DNA of 64,000 bases from CAIWHR01 sp963724975 (GCA_963724975.1 CAVRXB010000001.1:62001-126000), one strand, 5' to 3'; positions 27,613 through 37,572 are shown, numbered from the stretch's first letter. Translations and numbers: made by a program. The notes: generated by a model not told the origin, from the letters alone.

Positions 27613-29115
27613 GTGACGGGAAGCCCGGCGATGCGGAACGTCACGCTGGGCACTGGACGTGTCGGGATCGCGGACGCCGTCGCGGTCTCCCGCAACCGCG
27701 CGCCGGTCGCTGTTCCTGCGGAGGTCATTCGACGGCTCGATCACGCGCGCGCGGTCGTCGATCGTGCGGCCACCGGAGACGTGCCCGTCTACGGGCTCAA
27801 TTCTGCGCTCGGCGCCAACACCGGCGCGCCGCTCGCCCCGGAAGAACAGCAGCGCTATCAGATATCGGCGGTTCGCGCGCGTGCCGTGGGCGTCGGGACT
27901 CCATTGCCGGAAGACCGTGTCCGCGCCGCGATGTTCGCGCGCGCGGCGGGCATGGCGCAAGCGGGTTCAGGAGTCTCCGTTAGTGTATTCCGCGCGCTCG
28001 TCGACGCCCTGAATCGAGGATTTTTTCCCTGTGTCCCGGGCTGGGGATCCATCGGCGTCGCGGACCTTCCGCAAATGTCGCACATCGCCCTCGCGCTGAT
28101 CGGGGAAGGCGAGGCACACGTCGACGGCAAGCGCGTCGCCAGCGCGCAAGCGCTCGCGGCGGCTGGCCTCGCGCCGGTCCTGCTCGCAGCCAAGGATGGC
28201 CTTGCGCTCATCAGCTCGAATGCGGTCACCGTGGGTCACGCGTGCCTCGTGCTCACCGATCTTGCACGCACACTCGCGATGCACGACGAAGTGATCGCGC
28301 TGTCCTGCGAAGGATTCCGTGCGAACCTGTCGCCGTTCGTCCCGCAGGTGCAGAGCGCGCGGCCCGCGCCGGGCCAGGCTGAAGCGGCGGCACGGTTGCT
28401 CGCGGCACTCGATCGCAGTGGACTCGCAGCGCCCGATGCGGCGCGTCGTGTCCAGGACCCGTTGTCGTTTCGCTGCGTGGCCCAGGTGCACGGCGCAGCG
28501 CATGACGCGCTCGCCCGCGCCGTGCAGCACGTCGAAATCGAGCTCAACGCCGCCGCTGACAGCCCGCTGATCGACGCGGCCGAGGCGCGTCTTCTCTCGA
28601 CTGGCAATTTTTATATTCCAGGGCTCGCGCTCGCGCATGAGACGCTCGGACTTGCGGTCGCGCAGGTGGCTACCCTCCTCGTCGAGCGCTGCATCAAGCT
28701 GTTGTCGTCTTCCGCCTCTGGACTGCCGCGGCAACTCACGCGTCACGGTCCGCAGCAATCCGGATTCGCCACCACGCAGAAACCGCTGACCGCGCTCGCC
28801 GCCGAGATCCGTCACCTCGCGAACCCGGCATGTCTCGACTTTCTCCCCGTTTCGGAAGGCGTCGAGGACCATGCGACGATGGCGCCCCACTGCGTCGCCA
28901 AGCTCGACGCCATGCGCGAGCGGCTCGTCCACCTTATCGCCATCGAGTCGGTGATCGCGGCACAGGCTGTCGATTTGCGGCCGACCGACGTGCGAGACAC
29001 GCTCGGTTCGGGCGCGCGTCGGATATACGAGGGCGTGCGCGCGCGCTCTGCGTTTCTCGACGACGACCGTTCGCTGGCGCCGGATTTAGCCGCTGTCGCA
29101 AATTGGATCCAATGA
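27613..29115 (+). CDS. Histidine/phenylalanine ammonia-lyase homologue lacking the MIO triad
   Basis: The product is 500 aa, the normal family length, and the frame is unbroken. Family landmarks are present: the catalytic-Tyr loop VYGLNSALGANTGAPL, QDPLSFRCVAQVHGAAHDAL, TGNFYIPGLALAHETLGLAV and GVEDHATMAP. The place of the MIO-forming motif (usually GSVGASGDL) reads GSIGVADLPQMSH at about 28045-28083: Ala-Ser-Gly is absent and one residue is missing. The NGTQ-like segment is also changed (ISSNAVTVGH). It is therefore unlikely to be a standard MIO ammonia-lyase. It lies between the ABC binding protein and permeases and overlaps the first permease by 4 bp, so its role is tied to that transport substrate. 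I give no symbol because hutH would imply activity. Confidence 0.85.
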   Translation: MTGSPAMRNVTLGTGRVGIADAVAVSRNRAPVAVPAEVIRRLDHARAVVDRAATGDVPVYGLNSALGANTGAPLAPEEQQRYQISAVRARAVGVGTPLPEDRVRAAMFARAAGMAQAGSGVSVSVFRALVDALNRGFFPCVPGWGSIGVADLPQMSHIALALIGEGEAHVDGKRVASAQALAAAGLAPVLLAAKDGLALISSNAVTVGHACLVLTDLARTLAMHDEVIALSCEGFRANLSPFVPQVQSARPAPGQAEAAARLLAALDRSGLAAPDAARRVQDPLSFRCVAQVHGAAHDALARAVQHVEIELNAAADSPLIDAAEARLLSTGNFYIPGLALAHETLGLAVAQVATLLVERCIKLLSSSASGLPRQLTRHGPQQSGFATTQKPLTALAAEIRHLANPACLDFLPVSEGVEDHATMAPHCVAKLDAMRERLVHLIAIESVIAAQAVDLRPTDVRDTLGSGARRIYEGVRARSAFLDDDRSLAPDLAAVANWIQ

Positions 29116-29732
29116 ACTGGTTTCTGCGCAACTGGGATCAGGTCGCCATCGCGCTGTGGCAGCACATCGTGATTTCCGTCACCTCGCTTTCGATCGCCTT
29201 CGCGATATCGATTGCCGTCGGCATCGTGGCGGCGCGCAATGAACGCATATTCCGCTGGTCGCTCGGCGTGAGCGGTCTCCTTTACACGATTCCGACACTC
29301 GCATTTCTCGCGTTGCTGATTCCCATCGTTGGGCTCGGCCGCACGAACGCGATCATCTGCATGGTGGCGTTTTCGCTGATGATCATGATCCGCAACGTCG
29401 CGACCGGGCTTCGCGAAGTCCCGGCGGACGTGGTCGAGGCGGCGAAGGGAATGGGCATGAGCGCCGGCGAGATCCTGCGCCGGATCGAGCTTCCGCTCGC
29501 GCTTCCCGTCATCGTCGCCGGGCTGCGGATCGCGACCGTTACCGTGATCAGCGTCGCCGTCGTCGCCGCGTACGTGAACGCCGGCGGCCTCGGCACCCTG
29601 ATCTTCAGCGGCATCAGCAACGATCACGCGCCGAAGATATGGGCTGGCGCATTGACCGCCTGCGCGCTGGCCGTCGTGGCCGATATCGGCCTTTCGCGGC
29701 TCGAGCATTGGCTGCGCCGCCGGGCAGCGTGA
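29112..29732 (+). CDS. ABC transporter permease, glycine betaine type (first)
   Basis: The product is 206 aa with about five membrane helices and the EAA-like loop VVEAAKGMGMSAGEILRRIE, followed by PLALPVIVAGLRIA. This is the OpuBB/ProW permease family. The ATG overlaps the stop of the lyase homologue, and the second permease follows after 10 bp. A pair of separate permeases is usual for OpuC/YehWY-type systems. Confidence 0.9.
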   Translation: MNWFLRNWDQVAIALWQHIVISVTSLSIAFAISIAVGIVAARNERIFRWSLGVSGLLYTIPTLAFLALLIPIVGLGRTNAIICMVAFSLMIMIRNVATGLREVPADVVEAAKGMGMSAGEILRRIELPLALPVIVAGLRIATVTVISVAVVAAYVNAGGLGTLIFSGISNDHAPKIWAGALTACALAVVADIGLSRLEHWLRRRAA

Positions 29733-29742
29733 CGATCCTCCA

Positions 29743-30390
29743 ATGCTGCTCGTCGAAGCCTGGCAGTTCATCGTTGCGCATCCGGAGCGCTTCCTCGGCG
29801 CACTGGGGACGCATATCGCGCTGTCGGCATCGGCGCTCGGCATTGCAATCGCGATCGCGGTCCCGATCGGCGTACTGCTGTCCGGAACGCAACGCGCCGC
29901 CCAGATCGCGATTTCCGGCGCCAACATCGGGCGAACGCTGCCTTCGCTCGCCGTGCTCGCGCTCGTGATGCCGGTGCTGGGGACGGGATTCTTGCCGTCG
30001 CTGTTCGCGCTCACGTTGCTCGCGCTGCCACCGATCCTGATCAATACGTACACAGCGGTGCGGCAAGTCGAGCCCGAAGTCGTCGACGCGGCGCGCGGTA
30101 TGGGAATGACCCGCAACGAAATCAGGCGCAAGGTCGAGGTGCCGCTTGCCCTTCCCGTGATCTTCGCCGGCATCCGCACGGCGGCCGTGCAGGTCATCTC
30201 CGGCGCCGTGCTGGCGGCGTACATCGGCGGCGGCGGCCTCGGCGACTTCATCACCGCCGGCATTGCTATGATGGCGTTGCCGCAGCTCTTGGTCGGCGCG
30301 ATTCCGGCGACACTGCTCGCATTGGGCACCGACCGCCTGTTCGGCGCGCTTCAACACGCGATGACTCCGCGCGGCCTGCGTTCGTCATGA
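29743..30390 (+). CDS. ABC transporter permease, glycine betaine type (second)
   Basis: The product is 215 aa. The EAA-like loop is VVDAARGMGMTRNEIRRKVE, then PLALPVIFAGIRTA. It is a paralogue of the gene before it, and both share the ending pattern AYI/VNxGGLG. The stop overlaps the start of the ATPase gene by 4 bp. Confidence 0.9.
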   Translation: MLLVEAWQFIVAHPERFLGALGTHIALSASALGIAIAIAVPIGVLLSGTQRAAQIAISGANIGRTLPSLAVLALVMPVLGTGFLPSLFALTLLALPPILINTYTAVRQVEPEVVDAARGMGMTRNEIRRKVEVPLALPVIFAGIRTAAVQVISGAVLAAYIGGGGLGDFITAGIAMMALPQLLVGAIPATLLALGTDRLFGALQHAMTPRGLRSS

Positions 30391-31349
30391 TCGAGATCGT
30401 CGCGCTCACAAAGCGCTTTCCCGGCGCCGCGCATCCAGCGGTCGACCGGCTGACGCTCACCGTTCCGGAAGGCGAGGTCTGCGTACTTATCGGCCCCTCC
30501 GGTTGCGGCAAGACGACGACGATGCGCATCATCAACCGGATGATCGAACCCGACAGCGGCACCGTCACCGTCAACGGCCGCAATGTGATGGACGTCGACC
30601 CCGTTACGCTACGCCGCCATATCGGCTATGTGATCCAGCAGATCGGACTCTTCCCCCACTGGTCGATCGCCGACAATATCGCCACGGTGCCGAAGCTTCT
30701 CGGCTGGGACGAGAAAAGGATCGCGGCGCGTGTCGACGAGTTGCTCGCCCTGGTCGGCATGGACCCGGCGATGTATCGCAGCCGTTTTCCGCGCGAGCTT
30801 TCAGGCGGACAAAAGCAGCGCATAGGCGTGGCCCGCGCGCTTGCAGCCGACCCGCCCGTCATGCTGATGGACGAGCCGTTCGGCGCGATCGATCCGATCA
30901 CGCGAACGCGCCTGCAGGACGAGTTTTTGCGGATTTTGTACTCGCTTCGGAAGACGATCGTTTTCGTGACGCACGACATCGACGAGGCAATCCGCATCGG
31001 TGATCGCATCGCGATCCTCAAAGATGGCGCGCTCGTCCAGTACGACACGCCCGAGGCGATCCTCGCGGCGCCCGCCGACGCGTTTGTCGAAGCGTTCGTC
31101 GGCGCCGATCGCGCTCTTAAGCGACTCGCGCTGATCCCGGCGTCGGACGCGATCGAGCCTGGGGCGCCGATACTGCCGGAAACCGCAGTCATCGACGGCG
31201 CGTCAAACTTGCGCGACGCGCTTGCCAGGATGCTGTCGCTCGGTGTCGAAGCGCTGGTCGTCGGCGGGCCGCACGGCAAAGCGATCGGCGTCGTTACGCT
31301 GGCCGCAATTCGCGCTCACACGAGAGCCCCCCGGCCGCCCGAACATTGA
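30387..31349 (+). CDS. ABC transporter ATP-binding protein, glycine betaine type
   Basis: The product is 320 aa. Walker A GPSGCGKTT, Q-loop region YVIQQIGLFPHWS, signature LSGGQKQRIGVARAL, Walker B VMLMDEPFGAID and H-loop FVTHDIDEA. The C-terminal ~80 residues look like a single CBS-like regulatory domain (ASNLRDALARMLSLGVEALV), as in OpuA-type ATPases that sense ionic strength. Last gene of this transporter. Confidence 0.92.
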   Translation: MIEIVALTKRFPGAAHPAVDRLTLTVPEGEVCVLIGPSGCGKTTTMRIINRMIEPDSGTVTVNGRNVMDVDPVTLRRHIGYVIQQIGLFPHWSIADNIATVPKLLGWDEKRIAARVDELLALVGMDPAMYRSRFPRELSGGQKQRIGVARALAADPPVMLMDEPFGAIDPITRTRLQDEFLRILYSLRKTIVFVTHDIDEAIRIGDRIAILKDGALVQYDTPEAILAAPADAFVEAFVGADRALKRLALIPASDAIEPGAPILPETAVIDGASNLRDALARMLSLGVEALVVGGPHGKAIGVVTLAAIRAHTRAPRPPEH

Positions 31350-31413
31350 CACCACCCGGCCGCGCCCCTACGCTGCCAAGGTTGCCCTTCGTTCCATTCC
31401 GGGAGATCGCTCC

Positions 31414-32373
31414 ATGTTCAAATACACCGCCGTCGCCGCTGCTCTTTGCGCCGCTGCCTGCTCGGCCGTCGTTTCCGTCAACGCCTTTGCCCAGGACACC
31501 AAAGTAGCGATCGGCATGTCCGGCTGGACCGGGTTCGCGCCGCTGACGCTGGCGAAGGAAAGCGGCATTTTCAAGAAGAACGGGCTCGACGTGACGCTCA
31601 AGATGATCCCGCAAAAGGATCGCCATCTCGCGATCGCCTCGGGTGATGTCCAGTGCGCGGCGACGACCGTCGAGACATGGATCGTGTGGAACGCCGGAGG
31701 TGTGGCGACGAAGCAGATCTTCCAGATGGACAAGAGCTACGGCGCCGACGGCATGGCCGTGCGCAACAACGTCGCGAAGATCGCCGATCTCAAGGGCAAG
31801 ACGGTCGCCGCTTCCGCTCCCGGCACCGCGCCCTATTTCACGCTGGCGTGGTTCCTAAAGAAGAACGGACTGTCGGTGAAGGACGTGACGGTGGTCAATC
31901 TCGAGCCCGCAGCGGCCGCACAGGCGTTCGTCGCCGGCCAGAACGACGCGGCGATGACGTACGAACCGTACCTGTCGAGTGTGCGCGACGCGCCACAGTC
32001 CGGCAAGATCATAGCGACCACGCTCGATTACCCGATGATCATGGACACGTTCGGCTGCACACCGAAGTTCCTCGCGGACAATCCGAAGGCGGCGCAGGCG
32101 CTCGCGAACAGCTACTTCGAGGCGGTCGACACGATCCGCAGGGAACCGGTCAAGAGCTTTGAGATCATGGGCGCGCCGACCAAGCAGTCGGGTGAGCAGT
32201 TCGCCAAGTCCGCGGCGTACCTCCGCTGGCAGGACAAGGCGGCGAACCAGAAATTCTTCGCCGGCGAGTTCCAGCAGTTCAACAAGGAGGCGGCGGATTT
32301 GCTACTCGAAGCCGGCATCATCAAGCAGACGCCAGACCTCAATACGCTCGCCGATATTCAGTTCATCAAATGA
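31414..32373 (+). CDS. ABC transporter substrate-binding protein, NrtA/SsuA/TauA type
   Basis: The start MFKYTAVAAALCAAACSAVV gives a signal peptide ending NAFAQ. Mature protein has the family hallmarks (GWTGFAPLTLAKESGIFKKN, SGDVQCAATTVETW, ASAPGTAPYFTLAWFL, DAAMTYEPYLSSV). Members bind sulfonates, nitrate, thiamine precursors or aromatic acids; the ligand here cannot be told. It starts 64 bp after the betaine-type ATPase gene and heads a second ABC system. Confidence 0.88.
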   Translation: MFKYTAVAAALCAAACSAVVSVNAFAQDTKVAIGMSGWTGFAPLTLAKESGIFKKNGLDVTLKMIPQKDRHLAIASGDVQCAATTVETWIVWNAGGVATKQIFQMDKSYGADGMAVRNNVAKIADLKGKTVAASAPGTAPYFTLAWFLKKNGLSVKDVTVVNLEPAAAAQAFVAGQNDAAMTYEPYLSSVRDAPQSGKIIATTLDYPMIMDTFGCTPKFLADNPKAAQALANSYFEAVDTIRREPVKSFEIMGAPTKQSGEQFAKSAAYLRWQDKAANQKFFAGEFQQFNKEAADLLLEAGIIKQTPDLNTLADIQFIK

Positions 32374-32386
32374 GGCAGTTCATCAA

Positions 32387-33160
32387 GTGACGCCGCTAAA
32401 GCCGATTCCGCCGCGGCGCCGCGCCGCGCTTGGCATCGGCTTTTTCGCGTTGTTCTTCCTCGCCTGGGCAGCCGTGACCTTCGGCGGCTTCGTGCCGAAG
32501 ACCTTTCTCGCCGATCCGCTGACGATGCTGCGCGAAGGCTGGAATCTCTTCGCGCGCTATGGCTTTGCGGGGGATGTCGGCATCACCATCTGGCGCGTGC
32601 TCGGCGGGTTCGTGCTGGCGGCAATTTTTGCGGTTCCGCTCGGCGTTGCGATGGGGGCCTACAAACCCATCGAGGCGTTCTTCGAACCGTTCGTTTCGTT
32701 CGCGCGCTACCTCCCCGCTTCCGCGTTCATCCCGCTCCTGATACTGTGGGCCGGCATCGGCGAGATGCAGAAGCTTCTCGTCATCTTCATCGGTTCGTTC
32801 TTCCAGATCGTCCTCATGGTGGCGGTTACCGTCGGTGCGACACGTCGCGATCTGGTCGAGGCCGCGTACACGCTCGGCGCCGGCGCGCGCGGCGTGGTGC
32901 GCCGCGTGCTGCTCCCCTCGTCGGCGCCGGCGATCGCGGAGACGCTGCGCCTCGTTCTCGGTTGGGCGTGGACTTACGTGATCGTCGCCGAGCTGATTGG
33001 CGCGTCGTCCGGCATCGGCCACATGATCACCGACAGTCAGGCGCTGCTCAACACCGGCCAGATCATTTTCGGCATCATCGTGATCGGGGTGATCGGCCTC
33101 ATCTCGGATTTCGCGTTCAAGTGGACGAACCAGCGGTTGTTCCCCTGGTCGCTTGCCTGA
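32387..33160 (+). CDS. ABC transporter permease, SsuC/TauC type
   Basis: GTG start at 32387, 257 aa, six hydrophobic helices, and the EAA-like loop LVEAAYTLGAGARGVVRRVL. The conserved ILWAGIGEMQKLLVIFIGSF stretch is present. The start follows a short copy of the preceding gene's end: GCAGTTCATCAAGTGA at 32375-32390 resembles the sequence around that gene's stop (CAGTTCATCAAATGA), a small tandem duplication. Partners are the flanking binding protein and ATPase genes. Confidence 0.88.
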   Translation: MTPLKPIPPRRRAALGIGFFALFFLAWAAVTFGGFVPKTFLADPLTMLREGWNLFARYGFAGDVGITIWRVLGGFVLAAIFAVPLGVAMGAYKPIEAFFEPFVSFARYLPASAFIPLLILWAGIGEMQKLLVIFIGSFFQIVLMVAVTVGATRRDLVEAAYTLGAGARGVVRRVLLPSSAPAIAETLRLVLGWAWTYVIVAELIGASSGIGHMITDSQALLNTGQIIFGIIVIGVIGLISDFAFKWTNQRLFPWSLA

Positions 33161-33187
33161 GTATGGCCGGGCAAGCGTGAGGGCCCA

Positions 33188-33970
33188 TTGAGCAAGCTTG
33201 TCATCGAAGGCGTTGGTCGCACGTTTGCCGGCGTGCGCGGTGGCGCGCCGACGGTGGCGCTGCTGCCTGTTTCGCTGTCCGTTGCGGACAACGATTTCAT
33301 CTCGATCCTCGGTCCCTCCGGATGCGGAAAATCCACGCTGCTGCGAATCGTCGCCGGACTCGACACGCCGACCACGGGGCAGGTGCTGCTCGACCGTACG
33401 AAGGTTACGGGACCCGGCGCGGACCGCGGGATGGTATTTCAGAGCTACACCCTGTTTCCATGGCTTACCGTCCGCCAGAACATCGCGTTCGGATTGCGCG
33501 AGAAGGGAATGCCTGCGGCGCAGCAGGATGAGATCGTCGCGCATTATCTTGAGCGGACCGGACTCGGGGGTTTCGAGAACCACTATCCGAAGATGCTCTC
33601 GGGGGGCATGCAACAGCGCACCGCGATTGCGCGCGCCCTCGCGAACGACCCCAAGATCCTGCTGCTCGACGAGCCGTTCGGCGCGCTCGACAACCAGACG
33701 CGCGCGCTGATGCAGGAGTTGCTGCTCGGAATCTGGGAAGCGGAGAAAAAGACCGTGCTCTTTGTCACCCACGACATCGAGGAAGCGATCTTTGTCGCCG
33801 GCCGGGTTGTCGTAATGTCGGCGCGACCCGGGCGGATCAAGGCGGAGCTCGGTGTGGATCTACCGCACCCCAGGCATTACACGGTGAAGACGACTCCGGA
33901 ATTCTCGGCGCTTAAGGCCCGGCTGACCGAGGAGATCCGCAGCGAGGCGCTCGCGGCTGCGGCGGCTTAG
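33188..33970 (+). CDS. ABC transporter ATP-binding protein, SsuB/TauB type
   Basis: TTG start at 33188 (LSKLVIEGVGRTF), 260 aa. Walker A GPSGCGKSTL, signature LSGGMQQRTAIARAL, Walker B ILLLDEPFGALD, H-loop FVTHDIEEA, and the family ending MSARPGRIKAEL. It completes the second ABC system. No clear ATG lies nearby, so the TTG start is inferred from the conserved N-terminus. Confidence 0.9.
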   Translation: MSKLVIEGVGRTFAGVRGGAPTVALLPVSLSVADNDFISILGPSGCGKSTLLRIVAGLDTPTTGQVLLDRTKVTGPGADRGMVFQSYTLFPWLTVRQNIAFGLREKGMPAAQQDEIVAHYLERTGLGGFENHYPKMLSGGMQQRTAIARALANDPKILLLDEPFGALDNQTRALMQELLLGIWEAEKKTVLFVTHDIEEAIFVAGRVVVMSARPGRIKAELGVDLPHPRHYTVKTTPEFSALKARLTEEIRSEALAAAAA

Positions 33971-34317
33971 CGCTCCAGCTTGATCGACGCGCCACCGCCG
34001 GCATTCGGTTAATGAAAGCCTGTCCCCGCGGTCGAGTTTGAATGCCGGCTGCGCATCAACTCTGACGATAGATTGAATTTCTGGATTCGGCCAGAAGCGG
34101 TCGCGCGCCGTAGTATCTCCTCTGCTTGTTGTTGACAGTCTCGGTTAGCCCGGCCTAGCATTTGAGCACTGTCGACAGTTGAAAAATTAATTGTCCGGAA
34201 GTGCCCGGTGAATGGAAATCCTGGCATCGGGCGGATGCCAGCATCGAAAGCGAGGATGTTGGAAAGCCGAGTCCAGTCATCGAAACCTGATCATCCCCAA
34301 CCGAGGAAAGCACGCAA
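33971..34317 (+). other. Intergenic region before xylF (hairpins, promoter, operator)
   Basis: No gene is seen. A 10-bp perfect inverted repeat (GCCGGCATTC at 33997-34006, GAATGCCGGC at 34040-34049, 33-nt loop) may end the preceding transcript, but it has no T-tract. A promoter and palindrome are listed separately. A tight hairpin with an 8-bp stem lies in the xylF leader (CTGGCATC 34221-34228, GATGCCAG 34234-34241). Confidence 0.5.
34132..34179 (+). promoter_or_regulatory. Sigma70 promoter and palindromic operator upstream of xylF
   Basis: TTGACA (34132-34137) and TAGCAT (34156-34161) are 18 bp apart, a good promoter. A perfect 12-bp palindrome, ACTGTCGACAGT (34168-34179), lies at the expected transcription start, where a repressor would block initiation. 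The leader to the xylF ATG is about 150 nt. No regulator gene lies next to it. Confidence 0.6.
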
Positions 34318-35340
34318 ATGACGCTGATCCGAACCCTAACCGCATTCGCGCTCGGCATGAGCGCTGTCGGTGCGCTGGCGCAGACCGTCGTCGGCGTTAG
34401 CTGGTCGAACTTCCAGGAAGAACGCTGGAAGACCGACGAAGCGGCGATCAAGGGACAGCTCGAGAAGCTCGGCGCGAAGTACATCAGCGCCGACGCGGGA
34501 GGTTCGCCCGAGAAGCAGCTCGCCGACATCGACGGCCTGATGGCGAAGGGCGCGAAGGCGCTGATTATCCTCGCGATGGACAAGGACGCGATCCTGCCGG
34601 CGGTGACGAAGGCGTCGCGGCAGAAGATACCGGTCGTTGCTTACGACCGTCTGATCGAAGCGCCCGGCGTCTTCTACATCACGTTCGACAACGTGGAGGT
34701 CGGTCGCATGCAGGCACGCGAAGTGTTCAAGGTCGCGCCCAGGGGCAACTACGTGTTCATCAAGGGCTCGCCGACCGATCCGAACGCGAACTTCCTGCGT
34801 GCCGGCGCGCAGGAGATCGTCGACGCAGCGGTGAAGAAGGGCGATATCAAGATCGTCGGCGACGAATACACCGACGGCTGGAAGCCTGAAGTCGCGCAAA
34901 AGAACATGGAGCAGATCATCACGAAGGCCGGCGGCAAGGTCGACGCGGTCGTCGCGGCGAACGACGGCACCGCGGGCGGTGTCGTCGCAGCGCTAACGGC
35001 GAAGGGCATCCGCGGCATTCCGGTGTCGGGCCAGGACGCGGACCATGCGGCGCTCAACCGCATCGCGCTCGGCACGCAGACCGTTTCGGTTTGGAAGGAT
35101 TCGCGCGAGCTCGGCAAGGAAGCGGCCAGCGCGTCGGTCGCATTGGCTGCAGGCAAGCCGGTCGAGAAGGCAACGAAATGGAATGGCGGCGAGAAGAAGG
35201 TCGAGTTGCAATCGCGACTGCTCACTCCGGTGCCCATCACGCGCGACAACCTCGACGTCGTCGTCAAGGCCGGGTGGATCAAGAAAGACGATCTGTGCAA
35301 GAGTGTCAGCGCCGACAAGGCGCCGGCTGCATGTAAGTAG
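34318..35340 (+). CDS. xylF: Sugar ABC transporter substrate-binding protein, XylF type
   Basis: The product is 340 aa with a signal peptide ending GALAQ. XylF-like sequence runs throughout: VGVSWSNFQEERWKTDE, LIILAMDKDAILPAVTKA, VVAYDRLIEAPGVFYITFDN, VVAANDGTAGGVVAAL. It should bind D-xylose or a similar pentose in the periplasm. It heads the xylF-xylH-xylG operon. The sugar is assigned from family likeness; no xylose isomerase or kinase gene is in the window. Confidence 0.88.
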   Translation: MTLIRTLTAFALGMSAVGALAQTVVGVSWSNFQEERWKTDEAAIKGQLEKLGAKYISADAGGSPEKQLADIDGLMAKGAKALIILAMDKDAILPAVTKASRQKIPVVAYDRLIEAPGVFYITFDNVEVGRMQAREVFKVAPRGNYVFIKGSPTDPNANFLRAGAQEIVDAAVKKGDIKIVGDEYTDGWKPEVAQKNMEQIITKAGGKVDAVVAANDGTAGGVVAALTAKGIRGIPVSGQDADHAALNRIALGTQTVSVWKDSRELGKEAASASVALAAGKPVEKATKWNGGEKKVELQSRLLTPVPITRDNLDVVVKAGWIKKDDLCKSVSADKAPAACK

Positions 35341-35348
35341 CGCGAGCG

Positions 35349-36652
35349 ATGAATGCCGCGGTGCCGCCTCGGAACACCACCGGAGCGCCCGAGAACGCCA
35401 CGGGGCCGTCGCAGGCCGCCCCCGACCTGCCGGCAGCCGAGCACGGCGGTGCGTCGGCCAGGCACGCGTCGCACCTCGTGCGTGCACTGCGGCGTGCCGG
35501 CCTCGACCTGCGGCTGCTGCTCATGGGCGTGCTGCTGGTCGGCATGGGCGTCGCATTTCACTTACTGTCGGGCGGCGTGTTCCTGTCGCCCGAGAACCTG
35601 TACAACATCGCGCAGCAGACCGCCGTGGTCGGAATCGTGTCGACGGTGATGGTGCTGGTCATTGTCGCGCGTCATATCGATCTATCGGTCGGCTCGGTCA
35701 TGGGCTTCGTCGGCGTGCTGATCGCGTTCCTGATGTATACGTCGGGCTGGCCGCCGTTCGCGGCGTGTCTCGCGGGACTGATCGTCGCCATCCTCGTCTC
35801 GGTGTATCAGGGCACATTGACCGCGATGCTCGGCGTGCCGTCTTTCGTGGTCACGCTCGGTGGGCTGATGTCGTTTCGCGGCGCCGCGTTTCTCGTCGCG
35901 GACGGCAAGACGCAACCGGTTAACGACGAATTCTTCCAGCGTCTGGGCGGCGGGTACGATGGCAGCATCGGCGTCGCGGCGACCTGGGTGCTGACCGCGC
36001 TCGTCACCGCGGGACTGTTCGTTCGGATGGCGCAGCGGCGTCGCTCCCGCAGCCGCCATGAAATGCAAAACGAGCCGCTGTGGATCGACGTCGCGGTCAC
36101 GGTGTTGCCGTGCGTCGTGCTGCTCGCGTTTGCGTGGGCCATGAACAGCTACCAGATCACGTCGAAGACCGAGCCGCAGGGAATTCCGATTCCGGTGCTG
36201 ATCTGGGCCGCCGTCGCTTCGGTGTTGTCGTTCCTCGTGCACCGGACGCGCTTCGGGCGCTATGTATTCGCGATGGGCGGCAATCCCGACGCCGCCGAGC
36301 TGGTCGGCATTCCGGTCAAGCGCGTAACCCTGCAGTTGTTCGTGCTGCTCGCCGTCCTGGTTACGATCGCGGCGATCGTGTCGATCGCGCGACTCAATGC
36401 GGGGACCAATTCGCTTGGCACCGGGATCGAGCTCTACGTGATCGCGGCTGCCGTGATCGGCGGCACGGCACTCGCGGGCGGCACCGGGTCGATTCTCGGC
36501 TCGGCGCTCGGCGCGCTGATCATGCAGTCGCTCGACAGCGGGATGCTGCTGCTCGACGTCTCGATCGGCAAGCGGATGGTCATCATCGGCCAGGTGCTGA
36601 TCGTCGCGGTGGTGTTCGACGTGCTGTATCGCAGGCGGTTCGGGGAGCGCTG

Positions 36653-36653
<1 letters not shown>
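35349..36653 (+). CDS. xylH: Sugar ABC transporter permease, XylH type
   Basis: The product is 434 aa, the long permease form with a hydrophilic N-terminal tail (~45 residues) and about ten helices. Family motifs VARHIDLSVGSVMGFVGVL, FVVTLGGLMSFRGAAF and GGTALAGGTGSILGSALGAL are clear. A soluble insertion rich in Arg (FVRMAQRRRSRSRHEMQNEP) lies in the middle, as in XylH. The TGA overlaps the xylG ATG. Confidence 0.9.
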
Positions 36654-37471
<818 letters not shown>

Positions 37472-37474
37472 TAT

Positions 37475-37500
37475 TGGTTGCTGGGGCTGGATTTGAATCC
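37475..37500 (-). other. tRNA 3'-end-like fragment (possible integration scar)
   Basis: On the minus strand this reads a T-loop-like TTCAAAT followed by an acceptor-like CCCCAGC and ending in ACCA, just after the xylG stop. No matching 5' acceptor strand, D arm or anticodon arm is seen upstream, so it is not a working tRNA. Such fragments often mark attachment sites of elements that insert at tRNA genes; that reading is inference. Confidence 0.3.
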
Positions 37501-37572
37501 CCGCAGCGCAAATGTGACCGGCTGCGCAGCCCGCGTTAGCCGGGCCATAGTTTGCCTGACCGGGATGTCCGC

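Noticed and set aside
27613..29115. Loss of the MIO triad explained by a sequencing indel
   Set aside because: The frame is the same and conserved on both sides of the site; a whole codon is missing and neighbouring residues differ too.
37535..37541. A third GTTAGCC core-like box, considered as another attC
   Set aside because: No matching left arm (CTAAC box with paired inner arms) lies within 150 bp upstream.
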